Shown: positions 1-7,344 of the stretch, piece after piece
Layout: each line of letters begins with the position of its first letter
Position numbering within the stretch: position 1 is the first letter of the stretch
Assembly (NCBI GenBank): GCA_027297485.1
Contig: JAPUHZ010000358.1
Location: 1-16,912 of the forward strand
Source: Deltaproteobacteria bacterium
Lineage (GTDB): Bacteria > Desulfobacterota_B > Binatia > UBA9968
Direction: 5' to 3'
DNA: 16,912 nucleotides
The notes under the pieces: model-generated
The model's database searches: none
Seen by the model: the letters and a program-made list of their open reading frames with translations, nothing else
Told to the model about the DNA's origin: nothing
Translations under genes and position numbers: made by a program

Positions 1-319
1 TGGCAGCCCCAGGAAAAATCTCCTTGAATCGCGCTAGCTTCAGATTATTGATGTTGTACAGCCGGTAACCCCGCGCCCGAACCATGCCGTCCAACGGACG
101 CGCGTAGCCGTTGTACCCCTCCATCGCTACCGCTACCGGACAACCTCTCTTTTTCTGCTGCCTCTCGATGCAGGAAAAGAAATACCTAAAACCCTCCGGC
201 CCGTGAGGAATCTGAAACTCCTCCAACACTTCTCCACTGGATAACCCGATAGCCACGTTGTGACTATGGGACCCCACGTCCACACTGACACGAATCTCTA
301 ATGCATTCTGTTCTGACAC
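1..319 (-). CDS. IS110-family transposase, N-terminal part (runs off window)
   Basis: Reading the minus strand from a GTG at 319 gives 106 codons that stay open to the left edge. The GTG is preceded by a strong ribosome binding site (AAGGAGGG, six bases upstream), which fixes the start. The protein begins with a RuvC-like segment, VSVDVGSHSHNVAIG, with the likely first catalytic Asp at residue 14. A second conserved block, AMEGYNGYARPLD, follows, then RGYRLYNINNLKLARFKE. This is the layout of the DEDD nuclease domain of IS110-type recombinases. The C-terminal serine-containing domain lies outside the window. These enzymes move circular intermediates without terminal inverted repeats, and in studied members a bridge RNA encoded next to the gene guides them. 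No lesion is visible in the part seen. Family assignment is confident; activity cannot be judged. Confidence 0.9.
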   Translation of the reverse strand, partial: MSEQNALEIRVSVDVGSHSHNVAIGLSSGEVLEEFQIPHGPEGFRYFFSCIERQQKKRGCPVAVAMEGYNGYARPLDGMVRARGYRLYNINNLKLARFKEIFPGAA

Positions 320-329
320 GTAGCCCTCC

Positions 330-514
330 TTCCGTAGAACAAGATGGATTGATCATCCTCGGGTCTCGTCTACTTACAGAGCCACGTATTCTGGTGAGAA
401 TATGGCACCATCCCGGTCGACCCCTCGGATGATGCAGGTGACGAGGGCGGCATTTCAGGCCTAGGTGAGCCTGAATGAACAGGCCACTGACCCCCAACAG
501 CCACACCCCCGTCA
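330..514 (-). ncRNA. Candidate IS110 bridge-RNA-like transcript upstream of the transposase
   Basis: IS110-group elements carry a guide RNA in the non-coding end upstream of the transposase. Here that end folds into consecutive hairpins: 487-491/511-515 (CTGAC/GTCAG), 454-460/469-475 (TTCAGGC/GCCTGAA), 422-427/442-447 (CCCTCG/CGAGGG), and 381-384 plus 387-392 with 397-406 (GCCA..TATTCT/AGAATATGGC, loop GGTG). A minus-strand TATAAG at 526-521 could be a -10 box, which would start an RNA near 514, but no good -35 is seen. The hairpins are directly visible. Naming them a bridge RNA is inference from the family, and the boundaries are approximate. Confidence 0.35.
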
Positions 515-526
515 GGAACTCTTATA

Positions 527-797
527 CTCGTCTCTCTCCGATCCTGCTACCTGCTAAATTCCGATGGTAGACCCCCTCTGTGACCCCCTTTGCCCGTTCG
601 CTCCAAGGTACTTCCTAAGTAGGCCTCCGCTCAAAGTTTTGTCCTACTCCTGGCAACTATCCTAACTGTCGGCTTTTTGACCGGACTTGCGCGCAGGGTT
701 CTTTCCGGCCCTGCCCGAAACTACAAGAATTGTAGCTTTTGGTTTGGAAGTGGCTATAAAATCATGATCTTTTTCATTTTTCCAGCGATTCTCCGTC
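527..797. other. Non-coding stretch between the IS110 end and the yceD promoter
   Basis: No convincing gene is seen here. The outer end of the IS110 element must lie somewhere in this stretch, but the family has no terminal inverted repeats, so the junction cannot be placed by eye. Two small hairpins are visible: GCAGGG/CCCTGC at 693-698/709-714 and CTACAA/TTGTAG at 721-726/730-735, the latter followed by CTTTT. Confidence 0.4.
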
Positions 798-825
798 TTG
801 ACAATGGGGGGGAAAACAATATACT
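798..825 (+). promoter_or_regulatory. Sigma70-type promoter of the yceD-rpmF-plsX-fab operon
   Basis: TTGACA (798-803, perfect -35) and TATACT (820-825, five of six for -10) are separated by 16 bases that include a run of seven G. Transcription would start near 832, giving a leader of about 27 bases before the yceD ATG. This is the best promoter match noticed in the window and sits just upstream of the first gene of the operon. Confidence 0.75.
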
Positions 826-858
826 GAAAGCCTATTTTTTGGCTGCCGGAGTTGGGGC

Positions 859-1389
859 ATGAAGATAGCAGTGGATCAGATCACTGAATCCCCTCAGGAA
901 ATCAGCTTTTCGGAAGGGATTGAGGAGTTAAACCTAATTTATACGAAAAACGAGATTAGAGATTTTCTCTTTCCTCCTTTTCTTGATGTGAACTTTGTCT
1001 ATTATCGATCCGGCCGGGAGATTTTTTTTCAGGGTGGGCTTAGAGGGACTATTGAAGGAAGTTGTGGTCGTTGTCTTCAGAGCTATTCCTTCCCTGTAGA
1101 AAGAAAATTTGATTTTGTCTTGACCCCTGACCCGTTTTGGGCAAAAAGTAAGGAATTAAACTGGGACGAGATGGGGCTGAGTTTCTATGCGGCAGAAGAG
1201 ATCAATCTCTCCCCTTTTATTAGGGAACAGGTGCTATTAGCCCTCCCGATGCGCCCGTTATGTAAGGATGGCTGTCGCGGGCTTTGTGGGGGTTGTGGTG
1301 TGAACCTCAATGATGAGCCCTGTCTCTGTGCCTCTTCGTCCGGTGATCCGCGGATGGCCCCTTTCGGTGCCCTGAAGATAGGTCGATAG
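859..1389 (+). CDS. yceD: YceD/DUF177 family protein
   Basis: This 176-residue protein belongs to the YceD/DUF177 family, which is almost always encoded next to rpmF and has been linked to 23S rRNA accumulation and ribosome assembly. The features seen are a CGRCL motif near residue 74 and a Cys-rich C-terminal block (CKDGCRGLCGGCGVNL followed by CLC) that could bind a metal. The length is normal for the family. The ATG at 859 has GGAG seven bases upstream and lies just after the operon promoter. rpmF follows 64 bases downstream. The family assignment is firm from the Cys motifs and context; the biochemical role is known only from homologues. Confidence 0.88.
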   Translation: MKIAVDQITESPQEISFSEGIEELNLIYTKNEIRDFLFPPFLDVNFVYYRSGREIFFQGGLRGTIEGSCGRCLQSYSFPVERKFDFVLTPDPFWAKSKELNWDEMGLSFYAAEEINLSPFIREQVLLALPMRPLCKDGCRGLCGGCGVNLNDEPCLCASSSGDPRMAPFGALKIGR

Positions 1390-1453
1390 CCTCCCTTTGT
1401 TTTTCGTGCCGTTCTTCCTGCCGCTTATAGGCAGGGAAAGAGGTGGATTAAAG

Positions 1454-1636
1454 ATGCCTGTACCCAAGAGAAGAACCTCCAGGAGTAAGAGGAACAAACG
1501 TAGGTCCCATGATGCTCTGGCAACACCCCAATGGAGTACGTGCCCTAAGTGTGGGGAGGTCTCTTTTCCCCATCGTGCTTGCCCCAGTTGCGGCTATTAT
1601 CGCGGTAGGCCCGTGCTGCCTACTGAAGAGACATAA
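1454..1636 (+). CDS. rpmF: 50S ribosomal protein L32
   Basis: This 60-residue protein begins MPVPKRRTSRSKRNKRRSHD, the typical basic start of L32, and has a zinc-ribbon with two CxxC pairs (CPKC and CPSC, residues 29-45). It is therefore the Cys-containing, zinc-binding form. L32 is a structural protein of the large ribosomal subunit. The ATG at 1454 is chosen over an upstream in-frame start at 1397 because it gives the usual N-terminus and has AGAGGTGG upstream. It sits between yceD and plsX, as in many Gram-negative bacteria. No sign of decay. Confidence 0.96.
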   Translation: MPVPKRRTSRSKRNKRRSHDALATPQWSTCPKCGEVSFPHRACPSCGYYRGRPVLPTEET

Positions 1637-1653
1637 AGCCCTTCCTTTTGCCT

Positions 1654-2778
1654 ATGATGAAGATTGCTGTTGATGCCATGGGGGGTGACCGTGCCCCCGG
1701 CGCTGTGGTTGAAGGTGCGTTGTTTGCTGCCAAGGAGCTTGGGCTTGAAATTGCCCTTGTAGGTCAGAAGGAGGTGGTGGATCGAGAACTCGCACGCCAT
1801 TCGGCTAAAAATTTATCACTGGACGTGGTCCCTGCCTCCCAGATCGTGGCCATGGATGAATCTCCCAGCACCGCACTCAAGAAAAAAGATTCCTCGATAA
1901 AAGTGGCCTTTAATCTGATGAAGCAGGGGAAGGTTCAGGCTGTAGTCAGCGCAGGGAACTCCGGGGCCTTTATGGCTACGGGGGTGTTTGTTTTGGGAAA
2001 ACTTCCCGGGGTGGAAAGGCCGGCCATTTTGGTTGTTGTCCCCACCCTCGGCAAGGGAACTGTGATCATTGATGCCGGGGCCAACGTGGAGTGTAAGCCA
2101 AGCCATCTGGTTCAGTTTGGCCTGATGGGTTCCATCTATGCGGAGAGGGTCCTTGGTATCTCCCGACCCCGGGTAGGAGTGTTGAGCAACGGAGAGGAAA
2201 AGGGTAAGGGAAATGATCTGACGCGGGCTGCATACGACCAGCTTTCCGCCACGGGCCTGAATTATATTGGCTATGTAGAAGGGAGAGATATCTTTAGCCG
2301 AAAGGTCGACGCGGTGGTCTGCGATGGCTTTACAGGCAACATCACCCTCAAAACTATGGAAGGGGTTGCGAGCTTTATTGTGGGGGTACTCAAAGAGGCC
2401 TTCGAGCAGAATCTTCTCAGTCGTTTAGGCTATCTCCTGAGTCGGAAATCCCTTCGTCAGGCCTATAATCGCCTTGATCATGCGGAGTATGGGGGGGCGC
2501 CTTTGCTGGGCTTGGATGGGGTAGCCATTATTGCGCACGGAGGGTCCGATCCTAAGGCTATTAAAAACGCCATCCGGGTGGCAAAAGAAACGGTTTCCCA
2601 CGATGTCAACCGTCACATCTTAGAAGTGCTGGGAGGATTGGGCGAGGTGGTGGGAGAGAAGGGTGATAAGTTTCCTCGTCGGATCTGGCAGCAGATCAAA
2701 TCGAAGATCGAGACCTTCAGTGAAAAGCCGATTCCTGGGGGAGAAGGAAAAGAGAGCAAAAGTGAGGGAAAAGGCTAG
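1654..2778 (+). CDS. plsX: Phosphate acyltransferase PlsX
   Basis: PlsX converts acyl-ACP and phosphate into acyl-phosphate, the donor for PlsY in membrane phospholipid synthesis; it is a peripheral membrane enzyme. The protein starts MMKIAVDAMGGDRAPGAVV, the family N-terminal signature, and keeps VSAGNSGAFMA, DAGANVECKP, VCDGFTGNITLK and GLDGVAIIAHGGS. At about 374 residues it is somewhat longer than many homologues because of a charged Glu/Lys/Gly-rich tail. Starts at TTG 1648, ATG 1654 or ATG 1657 are possible. None has a strong ribosome binding site, and translation may be coupled to rpmF, which ends 17 bases upstream. The 3' end overlaps fabD by 17 bases. Confidence 0.95.
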   Translation: MMKIAVDAMGGDRAPGAVVEGALFAAKELGLEIALVGQKEVVDRELARHSAKNLSLDVVPASQIVAMDESPSTALKKKDSSIKVAFNLMKQGKVQAVVSAGNSGAFMATGVFVLGKLPGVERPAILVVVPTLGKGTVIIDAGANVECKPSHLVQFGLMGSIYAERVLGISRPRVGVLSNGEEKGKGNDLTRAAYDQLSATGLNYIGYVEGRDIFSRKVDAVVCDGFTGNITLKTMEGVASFIVGVLKEAFEQNLLSRLGYLLSRKSLRQAYNRLDHAEYGGAPLLGLDGVAIIAHGGSDPKAIKNAIRVAKETVSHDVNRHILEVLGGLGEVVGEKGDKFPRRIWQQIKSKIETFSEKPIPGGEGKESKSEGKG

Positions 2779-3700
2779 GGTCGCCTTTGTCTTCCCCGGG
2801 CAGGGTTCCCAATACGTGGGTATGGGGAGGGAACTCTGTGACCAATTTGACGCGGCTAAGCAGCTTTTCTTAGAGGCCGAAGAGGTTTTGGGATTACCCT
2901 TGAGGCGTCTCTGTTTTACCGGTCCTGAAGCAGAACTCAAGCTTACAGAGTATACCCAACCGGCCATCCTGACGGTATCGATCGCTGCCCTGCGCGTACT
3001 GGAGGCGGAGTGCTGCCTTAAGCCCCTTTGCGTTGCGGGTCACAGCCTGGGGGAGTATAGCGCTTTGGTCAGTGTTGGGGCCCTTGCCTTTGGGGATGCT
3101 GTCAGGATAGTACGAGAACGGGGGAAGTTGATGCAAGAGGCTGTCCCCCAAGGTGAGGGGTTGATGGCGGTAGTCCTGGGATTGGAAGCCCAGGATGTTC
3201 AGAGAGTTTGTGAGGATGCGAGTCAAGGGGAAGTGTTGGCTCCGGCAAACTTCAATGGTGGGGGACAGATCGTGGTTGCCGGGACGCGATCGGCTGTGCT
3301 TCGAGCGATGGCCATAGCGCGGGAGCGTGGGGCGAAGAAAGTTCTAGAGCTGCAGGTCAGCACTCCCTTTCACTGTCCTCTTATGATCCCTGCATCTGAG
3401 GGGCTAAGGAAGGTTTTGGCTGATGTAACCATTAAGCCTTTTACCGTCGGGGTGATCACCAATGTTGAGGCTAGTATGAATCAGGACTGGGGCAGAGTTA
3501 AGTCGCTTTTGGTCGAGCAGGTGGTGCGTCCGGTACGTTGGGAAGAGTCGGTCAAACAATTGGAAAAAATGGATACCCATCGTGTTTTGGAAATCGGGCC
3601 GGGAAAGGTGCTGAGAGGCCTAATTAAGAGAATCAATCCGAGGCTGGAGGTGCAAAACGTTGAAGCACCTCACGACCTTGAGGAAATCGTAAGGGACTAA
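2762..3700 (+). CDS. fabD: Malonyl-CoA:ACP transacylase
   Basis: FabD moves the malonyl group from CoA to acyl carrier protein, supplying the extender for fatty acid synthesis in the cytosol. The protein has 312 residues, normal for FabD. Visible motifs are FPGQGSQYVGMG near the N-terminus, the nucleophile motif GHSLGEYS with Ser95, the catalytic His204 in STPFHCPLM, and EIGPGKVLRGL near the end. The GTG at 2762 is chosen because it places the family N-terminus correctly and has GAGAG and AAGGA upstream; an earlier in-frame start (2663) would lie deep inside plsX. Overlap with plsX suggests translational coupling. fabG follows after eight bases. Confidence 0.95.
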   Translation: MREKARVAFVFPGQGSQYVGMGRELCDQFDAAKQLFLEAEEVLGLPLRRLCFTGPEAELKLTEYTQPAILTVSIAALRVLEAECCLKPLCVAGHSLGEYSALVSVGALAFGDAVRIVRERGKLMQEAVPQGEGLMAVVLGLEAQDVQRVCEDASQGEVLAPANFNGGGQIVVAGTRSAVLRAMAIARERGAKKVLELQVSTPFHCPLMIPASEGLRKVLADVTIKPFTVGVITNVEASMNQDWGRVKSLLVEQVVRPVRWEESVKQLEKMDTHRVLEIGPGKVLRGLIKRINPRLEVQNVEAPHDLEEIVRD

Positions 3701-3708
3701 ATCGAGCG

Positions 3709-4452
3709 TTGGATTTAAAAGGTCAAGTTGCTTTGGTTACCGGAGGAAGCCGGGGGATAGGAAAGGCAGTGATCCTGGCCCTCGGGGGCTTAGGGGTTAA
3801 GGTTGTGATTAACTACCGAGGAAATCGGGCAGCGGCTGAGGCAACGCTCAACCAGCTTCTGGCGGGAGGGGGGTGTGGTCAACTTTGTCCTTTTGATGTG
3901 GCCTTGGAGAGTCAGGTGGAAGAGGCGGTGAAAAAAGTCGTTGACCAGCACAAAAAAATTGATATTCTAGTGAACAATGCTGGTGTGACATCCGACAGTC
4001 TCTTGGTCCGTCTTAAGGGTGAAGAGTGGGATCGAGTCATCGGGGTCAATCTCAAAGGAACCGTTCATTGCACTAAGGCTATTTGTAGGGGAATGATCCG
4101 GGAGCGGTATGGGCGGATTATCAATTTAGCTTCGGTGGTGGGGCAAACAGGGAATGCAGGGCAGTCGGCTTATGCCGCCTCGAAGGCTGGTGTTATCGGT
4201 TTTACCAAGGCCATGGCGCGGGAACTGGCCTCACGCGGGATTACGGTTAATGCGGTGGCCCCGGGCTTTATCGATACAGAAATGACGGCTCAACTCTCAA
4301 CCAAAGCTCAGGAGGAGTACCTGCGTTCCATACCATTGGGTTATTTTGGAACCTGCGAGGATGTGGCAGAAGTGGTCTCTTTCCTTGTAGGTCCGGGAGC
4401 CAGTTACATTACGGGACAAGTTATTAATGTGAATGGCGGACTGTATATGTGA
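3709..4452 (+). CDS. fabG: 3-oxoacyl-ACP reductase
   Basis: FabG is the NADPH-dependent short-chain dehydrogenase that reduces 3-oxoacyl-ACP in fatty acid elongation. At 247 residues it has the normal size. It carries the cofactor motif TGGSRGIG (residues 11-18), NNAG (89-92), Asn114 and the catalytic Ser142/Tyr155/Lys159 set within NLASVV and YAASK. The C-terminus YITGQVINVNGGLYM is typical. The start is a TTG at 3709, eight bases after the fabD stop; no ATG lies early in the frame, and AAGGGA upstream is the only ribosome binding site candidate. The rare start may keep translation coupled to fabD. Position in the fab operon separates it from other short-chain dehydrogenases. Confidence 0.95.
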   Translation: MDLKGQVALVTGGSRGIGKAVILALGGLGVKVVINYRGNRAAAEATLNQLLAGGGCGQLCPFDVALESQVEEAVKKVVDQHKKIDILVNNAGVTSDSLLVRLKGEEWDRVIGVNLKGTVHCTKAICRGMIRERYGRIINLASVVGQTGNAGQSAYAASKAGVIGFTKAMARELASRGITVNAVAPGFIDTEMTAQLSTKAQEEYLRSIPLGYFGTCEDVAEVVSFLVGPGASYITGQVINVNGGLYM

Positions 4453-4479
4453 GGAAAAAGTTAACTAGGAGGTGAGATG

Positions 4480-4716
4480 ATGGCATCATCTGTAGAGGCC
4501 AGGGTGAAAGAGATTGTTTGTGAGCAACTGGGTGTCAGCGAGAGTGAAGTGACCCCCGAGGCCTCATTTATCGAGGATCTGGGGGCCGACTCCTTGGATA
4601 TTGTGGAGTTGGTGATGGCCTTAGAGGAGGAGTACGAAATTGAGATCTCCGATGAGGATGCAGAGAAGATCAAAACAGTCCAGGACATCACTAGCTACAT
4701 TGGGAGCCGCAAGTAA
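4480..4716 (+). CDS. acpP: Acyl carrier protein
   Basis: This acidic 78-residue protein carries growing acyl chains on a phosphopantetheine arm attached to Ser38 of the motif GADSLD. The whole sequence fits AcpP, including [20 protein letters not shown] and the C-terminal VQDITSYI. Two adjacent ATGs (4477 and 4480) are possible. AGGAGG at 4467-4472 is seven bases before the second one, so 4480 is preferred. It is the last gene before a terminator. In related clusters fabF follows directly; here no trace of fabF is seen between acpP and rpiB. Confidence 0.96.
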   Translation: MASSVEARVKEIVCEQLGVSESEVTPEASFIEDLGADSLDIVELVMALEEEYEIEISDEDAEKIKTVQDITSYIGSRK

Positions 4717-4742
4717 GTTTTTCCAGAATCGGACGGGAGACC

Positions 4743-4806
4743 CACGGGTAAGTGCCTAACGACTGGGGAAATGTCGCAAGGTGCTGACCTACCGTGTCAG
4801 AAGGTC
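4743..4806 (+). ncRNA. Structured RNA segment 3' of acpP (identity unknown)
   Basis: Three nested helices are visible. The outer one is CACGG-TA (4743-4750, one bulged G) with TACCGTG (4790-4796). The middle one is AGTGCCT (4751-4757) with AGGTGCT (4779-4785), seven pairs including two G-U. The inner one is CGAC (4760-4763) with GTCG (4773-4776). The bulged GACC (4786-4789) is complementary to GGTC at 4803-4806, so a pseudoknot is possible. An intrinsic terminator follows at once. I do not recognise a known riboswitch. It could be a 3' UTR structure or small RNA of the acpP transcript, or an attenuator for rpiB. Confidence 0.4.
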
Positions 4807-4857
4807 AATCGCAGGAGTTCCAGTGGCGCAGGGGGCCAAGCTCCTGCGATTTTCTTT
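4807..4857 (+). terminator. Rho-independent terminator after acpP
   Basis: A perfect 11-bp stem (AATCGCAGGAG at 4807-4817, CTCCTGCGATT at 4841-4851) with a 23-base loop is followed by a T-rich tract (TTTCTTT). It should end the fab operon transcript and separate it from rpiB-glyA. Confidence 0.85.
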
Positions 4858-4875
4858 ATCGTTAAAAAGCCCGAG

Positions 4876-4926
4876 TCATAGGGTAACAGCTATATCATAG
4901 TGGTAACATGGAAAGGGTACTATGAT
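4876..4926 (+). promoter_or_regulatory. Direct and inverted repeats enclosing the rpiB start
   Basis: A direct repeat, TCATAGGGTAACA (4876-4888) and TCATAGTGGTAACA (4895-4908), lies just before rpiB. The second copy begins an 8-bp perfect inverted repeat, ATCATAGT (4894-4901) and ACTATGAT (4919-4926). Its 17-base loop holds the ribosome binding site GAAAGGG, and its right arm contains the start region. It could be an operator or an RNA hairpin that hides the start. Function is inferred only. Confidence 0.4.
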
Positions 4927-5385
4927 GATTGCTATAGGGAGCGATCACGGGGGAGTAAAGCTTAAGGGCTTCTTGGTGCAATTTCTCCTTTCCCGAGGAT
5001 TGAAGGTAGAAGATTTAGGCACCAGGGGAAGTGAGTCTGTGGACTATCCGGATTTCGGTCGGTGGCCCTTAAGGTGGCAAAAGGGGAGTCGGAGCGGGGT
5101 GTCCTCATATGCGCCAATGGGATAGGTATGTCCATGTTGGCCAACAAGTTTCCCGGTGTCCGGGCGGCCCTGGTCCACGATATTAAGGGGGCCCAGTTGA
5201 GTCGAGAGCACAACAATTCTAACATCTTGTTTCTGGGCGGTGCGGTGACGGAGAAATCCCTGGCCGAACAGATTTTGTCGATCTGACTTCAGACGCAGTT
5301 TGCGGGGGGTCGACATCAACGCCGTTTGGATAAGATTGCTCAAGTGGAGCAAGAACTTGGCACTCGCATCAAAAACGATCCTTAA
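4925..5385 (+). pseudogene. rpiB: Ribose-5-phosphate isomerase B, disrupted
   Basis: RpiB interconverts ribose-5-phosphate and ribulose-5-phosphate, the latter a riboflavin precursor. The frame from 4925 gives [16 protein letters not shown] to DYPDFG, then shifts near 5059. The next frame continues [25 protein letters not shown] and QLSREHNNSNILFLGG. Compared with E. coli RpiB (DYPHYASQVALAVA), loss of four bases, such as one TCGG copy, would restore the reading. A TGA at 5284-5286 stands where the family has Trp (AWLG..). In-frame codons then continue LQTQFAGGRHQRRLDKIAQVEQ to a TAA at 5383. So there are two independent lesions in an otherwise well-kept sequence, which suggests recent inactivation or sequence error. 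ATG 4925 is favoured over 4922 by distance from GAAAGGG. Confidence 0.85.
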
Positions 5386-5400
5386 CAACAAATCCAGGAG

Positions 5401-5446
5401 TCAGGATTCAGATTTCAGAATCCCCCTCTCCTGAATCCTGTCTTTT
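5401..5446. repeat. Heptad word array TCAGNNN with inverted arm (rpiB-glyA junction)
   Basis: Three consecutive seven-base words, TCAGGAT, TCAGATT and TCAGAAT (5401-5421), are followed by the inverse words CCTGAAT and CCTGTCT (5430-5443). The arms pair as a perfect 10-bp stem, CAGGATTCAG (5402-5411) with CTGAATCCTG (5431-5440), followed by TCTTTT, so it may also act as a terminator. Confidence 0.75.
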
Positions 5447-5472
5447 AGATGCTGAATACTTATGGAATAAAA

Positions 5473-6729
5473 ATGTCTTTCTTGAAGCGAACTGACCCGG
5501 ACGTCTTTGGCGCCATCCAGAAGGAAAACGAGAGGTTGGAGTATAATCTGGAGCTGATCGCATCGGAGAATGCGGTGAGCGAGGCAGTGTTGGAGGCCCA
5601 AGGCTCGGTTATGACCAACAAGTATGCCGAGGGTTATCCTGGCCGGCGATGGTACGGGGGATGTGAATTCGTTGACGTTGTGGAGGAGTTGGCGATCTCC
5701 CGGGCCAAACAGCTATTCGGCGCTGATCATGCCAATGTCCAACTACATTCTGGCACCCAGGCCAATATGGCAGTTTATTTTTCAGCCATGAATCCTGGGG
5801 ATTGTTTTTTTGGCATGAACCTAGCCCACGGAGGCCATCTTTCCATGGGCAGCCCAGTGAACTTTTCCGGAATGCTCTACCGCGTGATTCCTTACGGTGT
5901 TAGGCAGGAGACCGAGACCATCGATTACGATGGCTTGGCTGAGCTTGCGCGACAACATCGACCGCGGCTGATTATAGCGGGCGCGAGCGCCTACCCGAGG
6001 ATCATCGACTTTAAGAGATTTCGGGAGATTGCCGATGAGGTGGGCGCCTATCTTATGGTGGACATGGCTCATATCGCAGGGCTAGTTGCTGCCGGGCTCC
6101 ATCCCAGCCCTGTTCCTCAGGCCGATTTTGTCACGACGACCACCCACAAGACCCTAAGAGGTCCCAGGGGGGGGATGATCCTATGTCGAGCGGAGCATGC
6201 CAAGTCCATTGATAGTAAAGTCTTTCCGGGACTTCAGGGAGGTCCCCTCATGCACGTCATTGCGGCCAAGGCAGTGGCCTTGAAGGAGGCCCTGACTCCG
6301 GAGTTCAAGCTCTATCAGCAGCAGATTGTTAGAAATGCCAAGGCCCTGGCTCAAGCTTTGATAGATAAGAGATTTCGGCTCGTTTCGGGAGGCACGGATA
6401 ATCACCTCATGCTGGTGGACCTGCGCCAGTCGGAGCTGACCGGGAAAGTGGCCCAGGAGACTTTGGATAAGGCGCGGATCACCGTGAATAAAAATGCCAT
6501 CCCATTCGAGACCCGTTCACCGTTTATTGCTAGTGGTATTCGCATTGGCACGCCGGCAGTTACGACACGGGGGATGAAAGAAAAAGAAATGGTGACAATC
6601 GCTGAGTTCATATCACGTGCCTTAAACCATGTAGGGAATGATGGGATCCTGAAATCCATTGCCGACGATGTTCGTGAGCTAGGTAGAAACTTTCCGGTTT
6701 ATCCTGATCGGTTGAAACATAATGACTAG
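5473..6729 (+). CDS. glyA: Serine hydroxymethyltransferase
   Basis: GlyA is a cytosolic pyridoxal-phosphate enzyme that converts serine and tetrahydrofolate to glycine and 5,10-methylene-tetrahydrofolate, the main one-carbon source. The 418-residue protein shows all family blocks: [54 protein letters not shown], and the cofactor motif [14 protein letters not shown] with Lys226. The ATG at 5473 gives the normal N-terminus ([11 protein letters not shown]); an in-frame ATG at 5449 would add eight residues. The ribosome binding site is weak (GGAA at 5464). The glyA-nrdR order is common in this type of cluster. The gene is intact. Confidence 0.97.
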   Translation: MSFLKRTDPDVFGAIQKENERLEYNLELIASENAVSEAVLEAQGSVMTNKYAEGYPGRRWYGGCEFVDVVEELAISRAKQLFGADHANVQLHSGTQANMAVYFSAMNPGDCFFGMNLAHGGHLSMGSPVNFSGMLYRVIPYGVRQETETIDYDGLAELARQHRPRLIIAGASAYPRIIDFKRFREIADEVGAYLMVDMAHIAGLVAAGLHPSPVPQADFVTTTTHKTLRGPRGGMILCRAEHAKSIDSKVFPGLQGGPLMHVIAAKAVALKEALTPEFKLYQQQIVRNAKALAQALIDKRFRLVSGGTDNHLMLVDLRQSELTGKVAQETLDKARITVNKNAIPFETRSPFIASGIRIGTPAVTTRGMKEKEMVTIAEFISRALNHVGNDGILKSIADDVRELGRNFPVYPDRLKHND

Positions 6730-6730
6730 C

Positions 6731-6784
6731 GTTCAAGTGGTTCAATCCGATCAAAACGTTTTGAACGAATTGAACGATTTGAAC
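6731..6784. repeat. Nine-base word array GTTCAANNN with inverted arm (glyA-nrdR junction)
   Basis: GTTCAA occurs at 6731 and 6740, and its inverse TTGAAC at 6761, 6770 and 6779, each spaced by exactly nine bases. The left words pair in register with the inverse words at 6770 and 6761. A 14-bp palindrome, TCAAAACGTTTTGA (6751-6764), lies at the centre. It does not resemble an NrdR box. Confidence 0.7.
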
Positions 6785-6816
6785 TACGGGCTGGGGGAGC
6801 TAAGTGGAGCGTTGAG

Positions 6817-7344
6817 ATGAAATGTCCTTTCTGTCACGAAACCGAGAATCGGGTCATCGATTCCCGGCTCAGTAAAGACGGCAATATGGTCCGGCGTCGG
6901 CGCGGGTGTCTCAAGTGTACCCGCCGTTTCACCACCTATGAACGGGTTGAGGAAATGATGCCGCTAGTGGTTAAAAAGGATGGCCGGCGGGAGAGTTATG
7001 ATCGGATCAAAATCATCAACGGCCTCAAGCGTGCATGCGAGAAACGTCCAGTGAGCATCAATACGATCGAGGCGGTTGCGGATCGGATTGAGCGGGGACT
7101 TCAAGAGCGAGGAGATAAGGAAGTCCCCAGTTCAGCCATCGGGGAAACTGCTATGCAGGAGCTTCACGATATCGATCAGGTGGCCTATGTCCGTTTTGCC
7201 TCAGTTTATCGCTCTTTTAAGGACATCAATGAGTTTATGGCGGAGCTGGAAGAGCTGCTGAAGGAGCGCAAGGGATTGCCGCCAGGCAAGGCGGGCAGAG
7301 ACAGAAAAAAGGCTGGGAGAATCGGGCATCCTGATGGGGGATGA
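6817..7344 (+). CDS. nrdR: Transcriptional repressor NrdR
   Basis: NrdR senses nucleotides and represses ribonucleotide reductase genes. The 175-residue protein has an N-terminal zinc ribbon with Cys3, Cys6, Cys31 and Cys34 (MKCPFC, CLKC) and Arg-rich strands (MVRRRRG). An ATP-cone domain follows ([22 protein letters not shown] to about residue 140). The C-terminal tail is somewhat longer than usual and basic. GGAG lies eight bases before the ATG at 6817. It overlaps ribD by 11 bases, so the two are probably translated together. The gene is intact. Confidence 0.95.
   Translation: MKCPFCHETENRVIDSRLSKDGNMVRRRRGCLKCTRRFTTYERVEEMMPLVVKKDGRRESYDRIKIINGLKRACEKRPVSINTIEAVADRIERGLQERGDKEVPSSAIGETAMQELHDIDQVAYVRFASVYRSFKDINEFMAELEELLKERKGLPPGKAGRDRKKAGRIGHPDGG

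Noticed and set aside
264..506. Minus-strand 80-codon frame overlapping the IS110 start
   Set aside because: It lies in another frame over the transposase N-terminus and its structured leader; the transposase has the real ribosome binding site.
677..862. 61-codon open frame before yceD
   Set aside because: It runs through the operon promoter and overlaps the yceD start; composition and residues do not resemble a protein family, and no ribosome binding site is seen.
4743..4806. Known riboswitch (glycine, THF, ZTP, cobalamin, TPP)
   Set aside because: None of the conserved core motifs of these classes that I can recall is present, so the segment is left as an unassigned structure.
5281..5385. 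TGA read as Trp or selenocysteine in rpiB
   Set aside because: TGA ends other genes here normally, rpiB also has a separate frameshift, and no selenocysteine family is involved; a simple nonsense mutation is enough.
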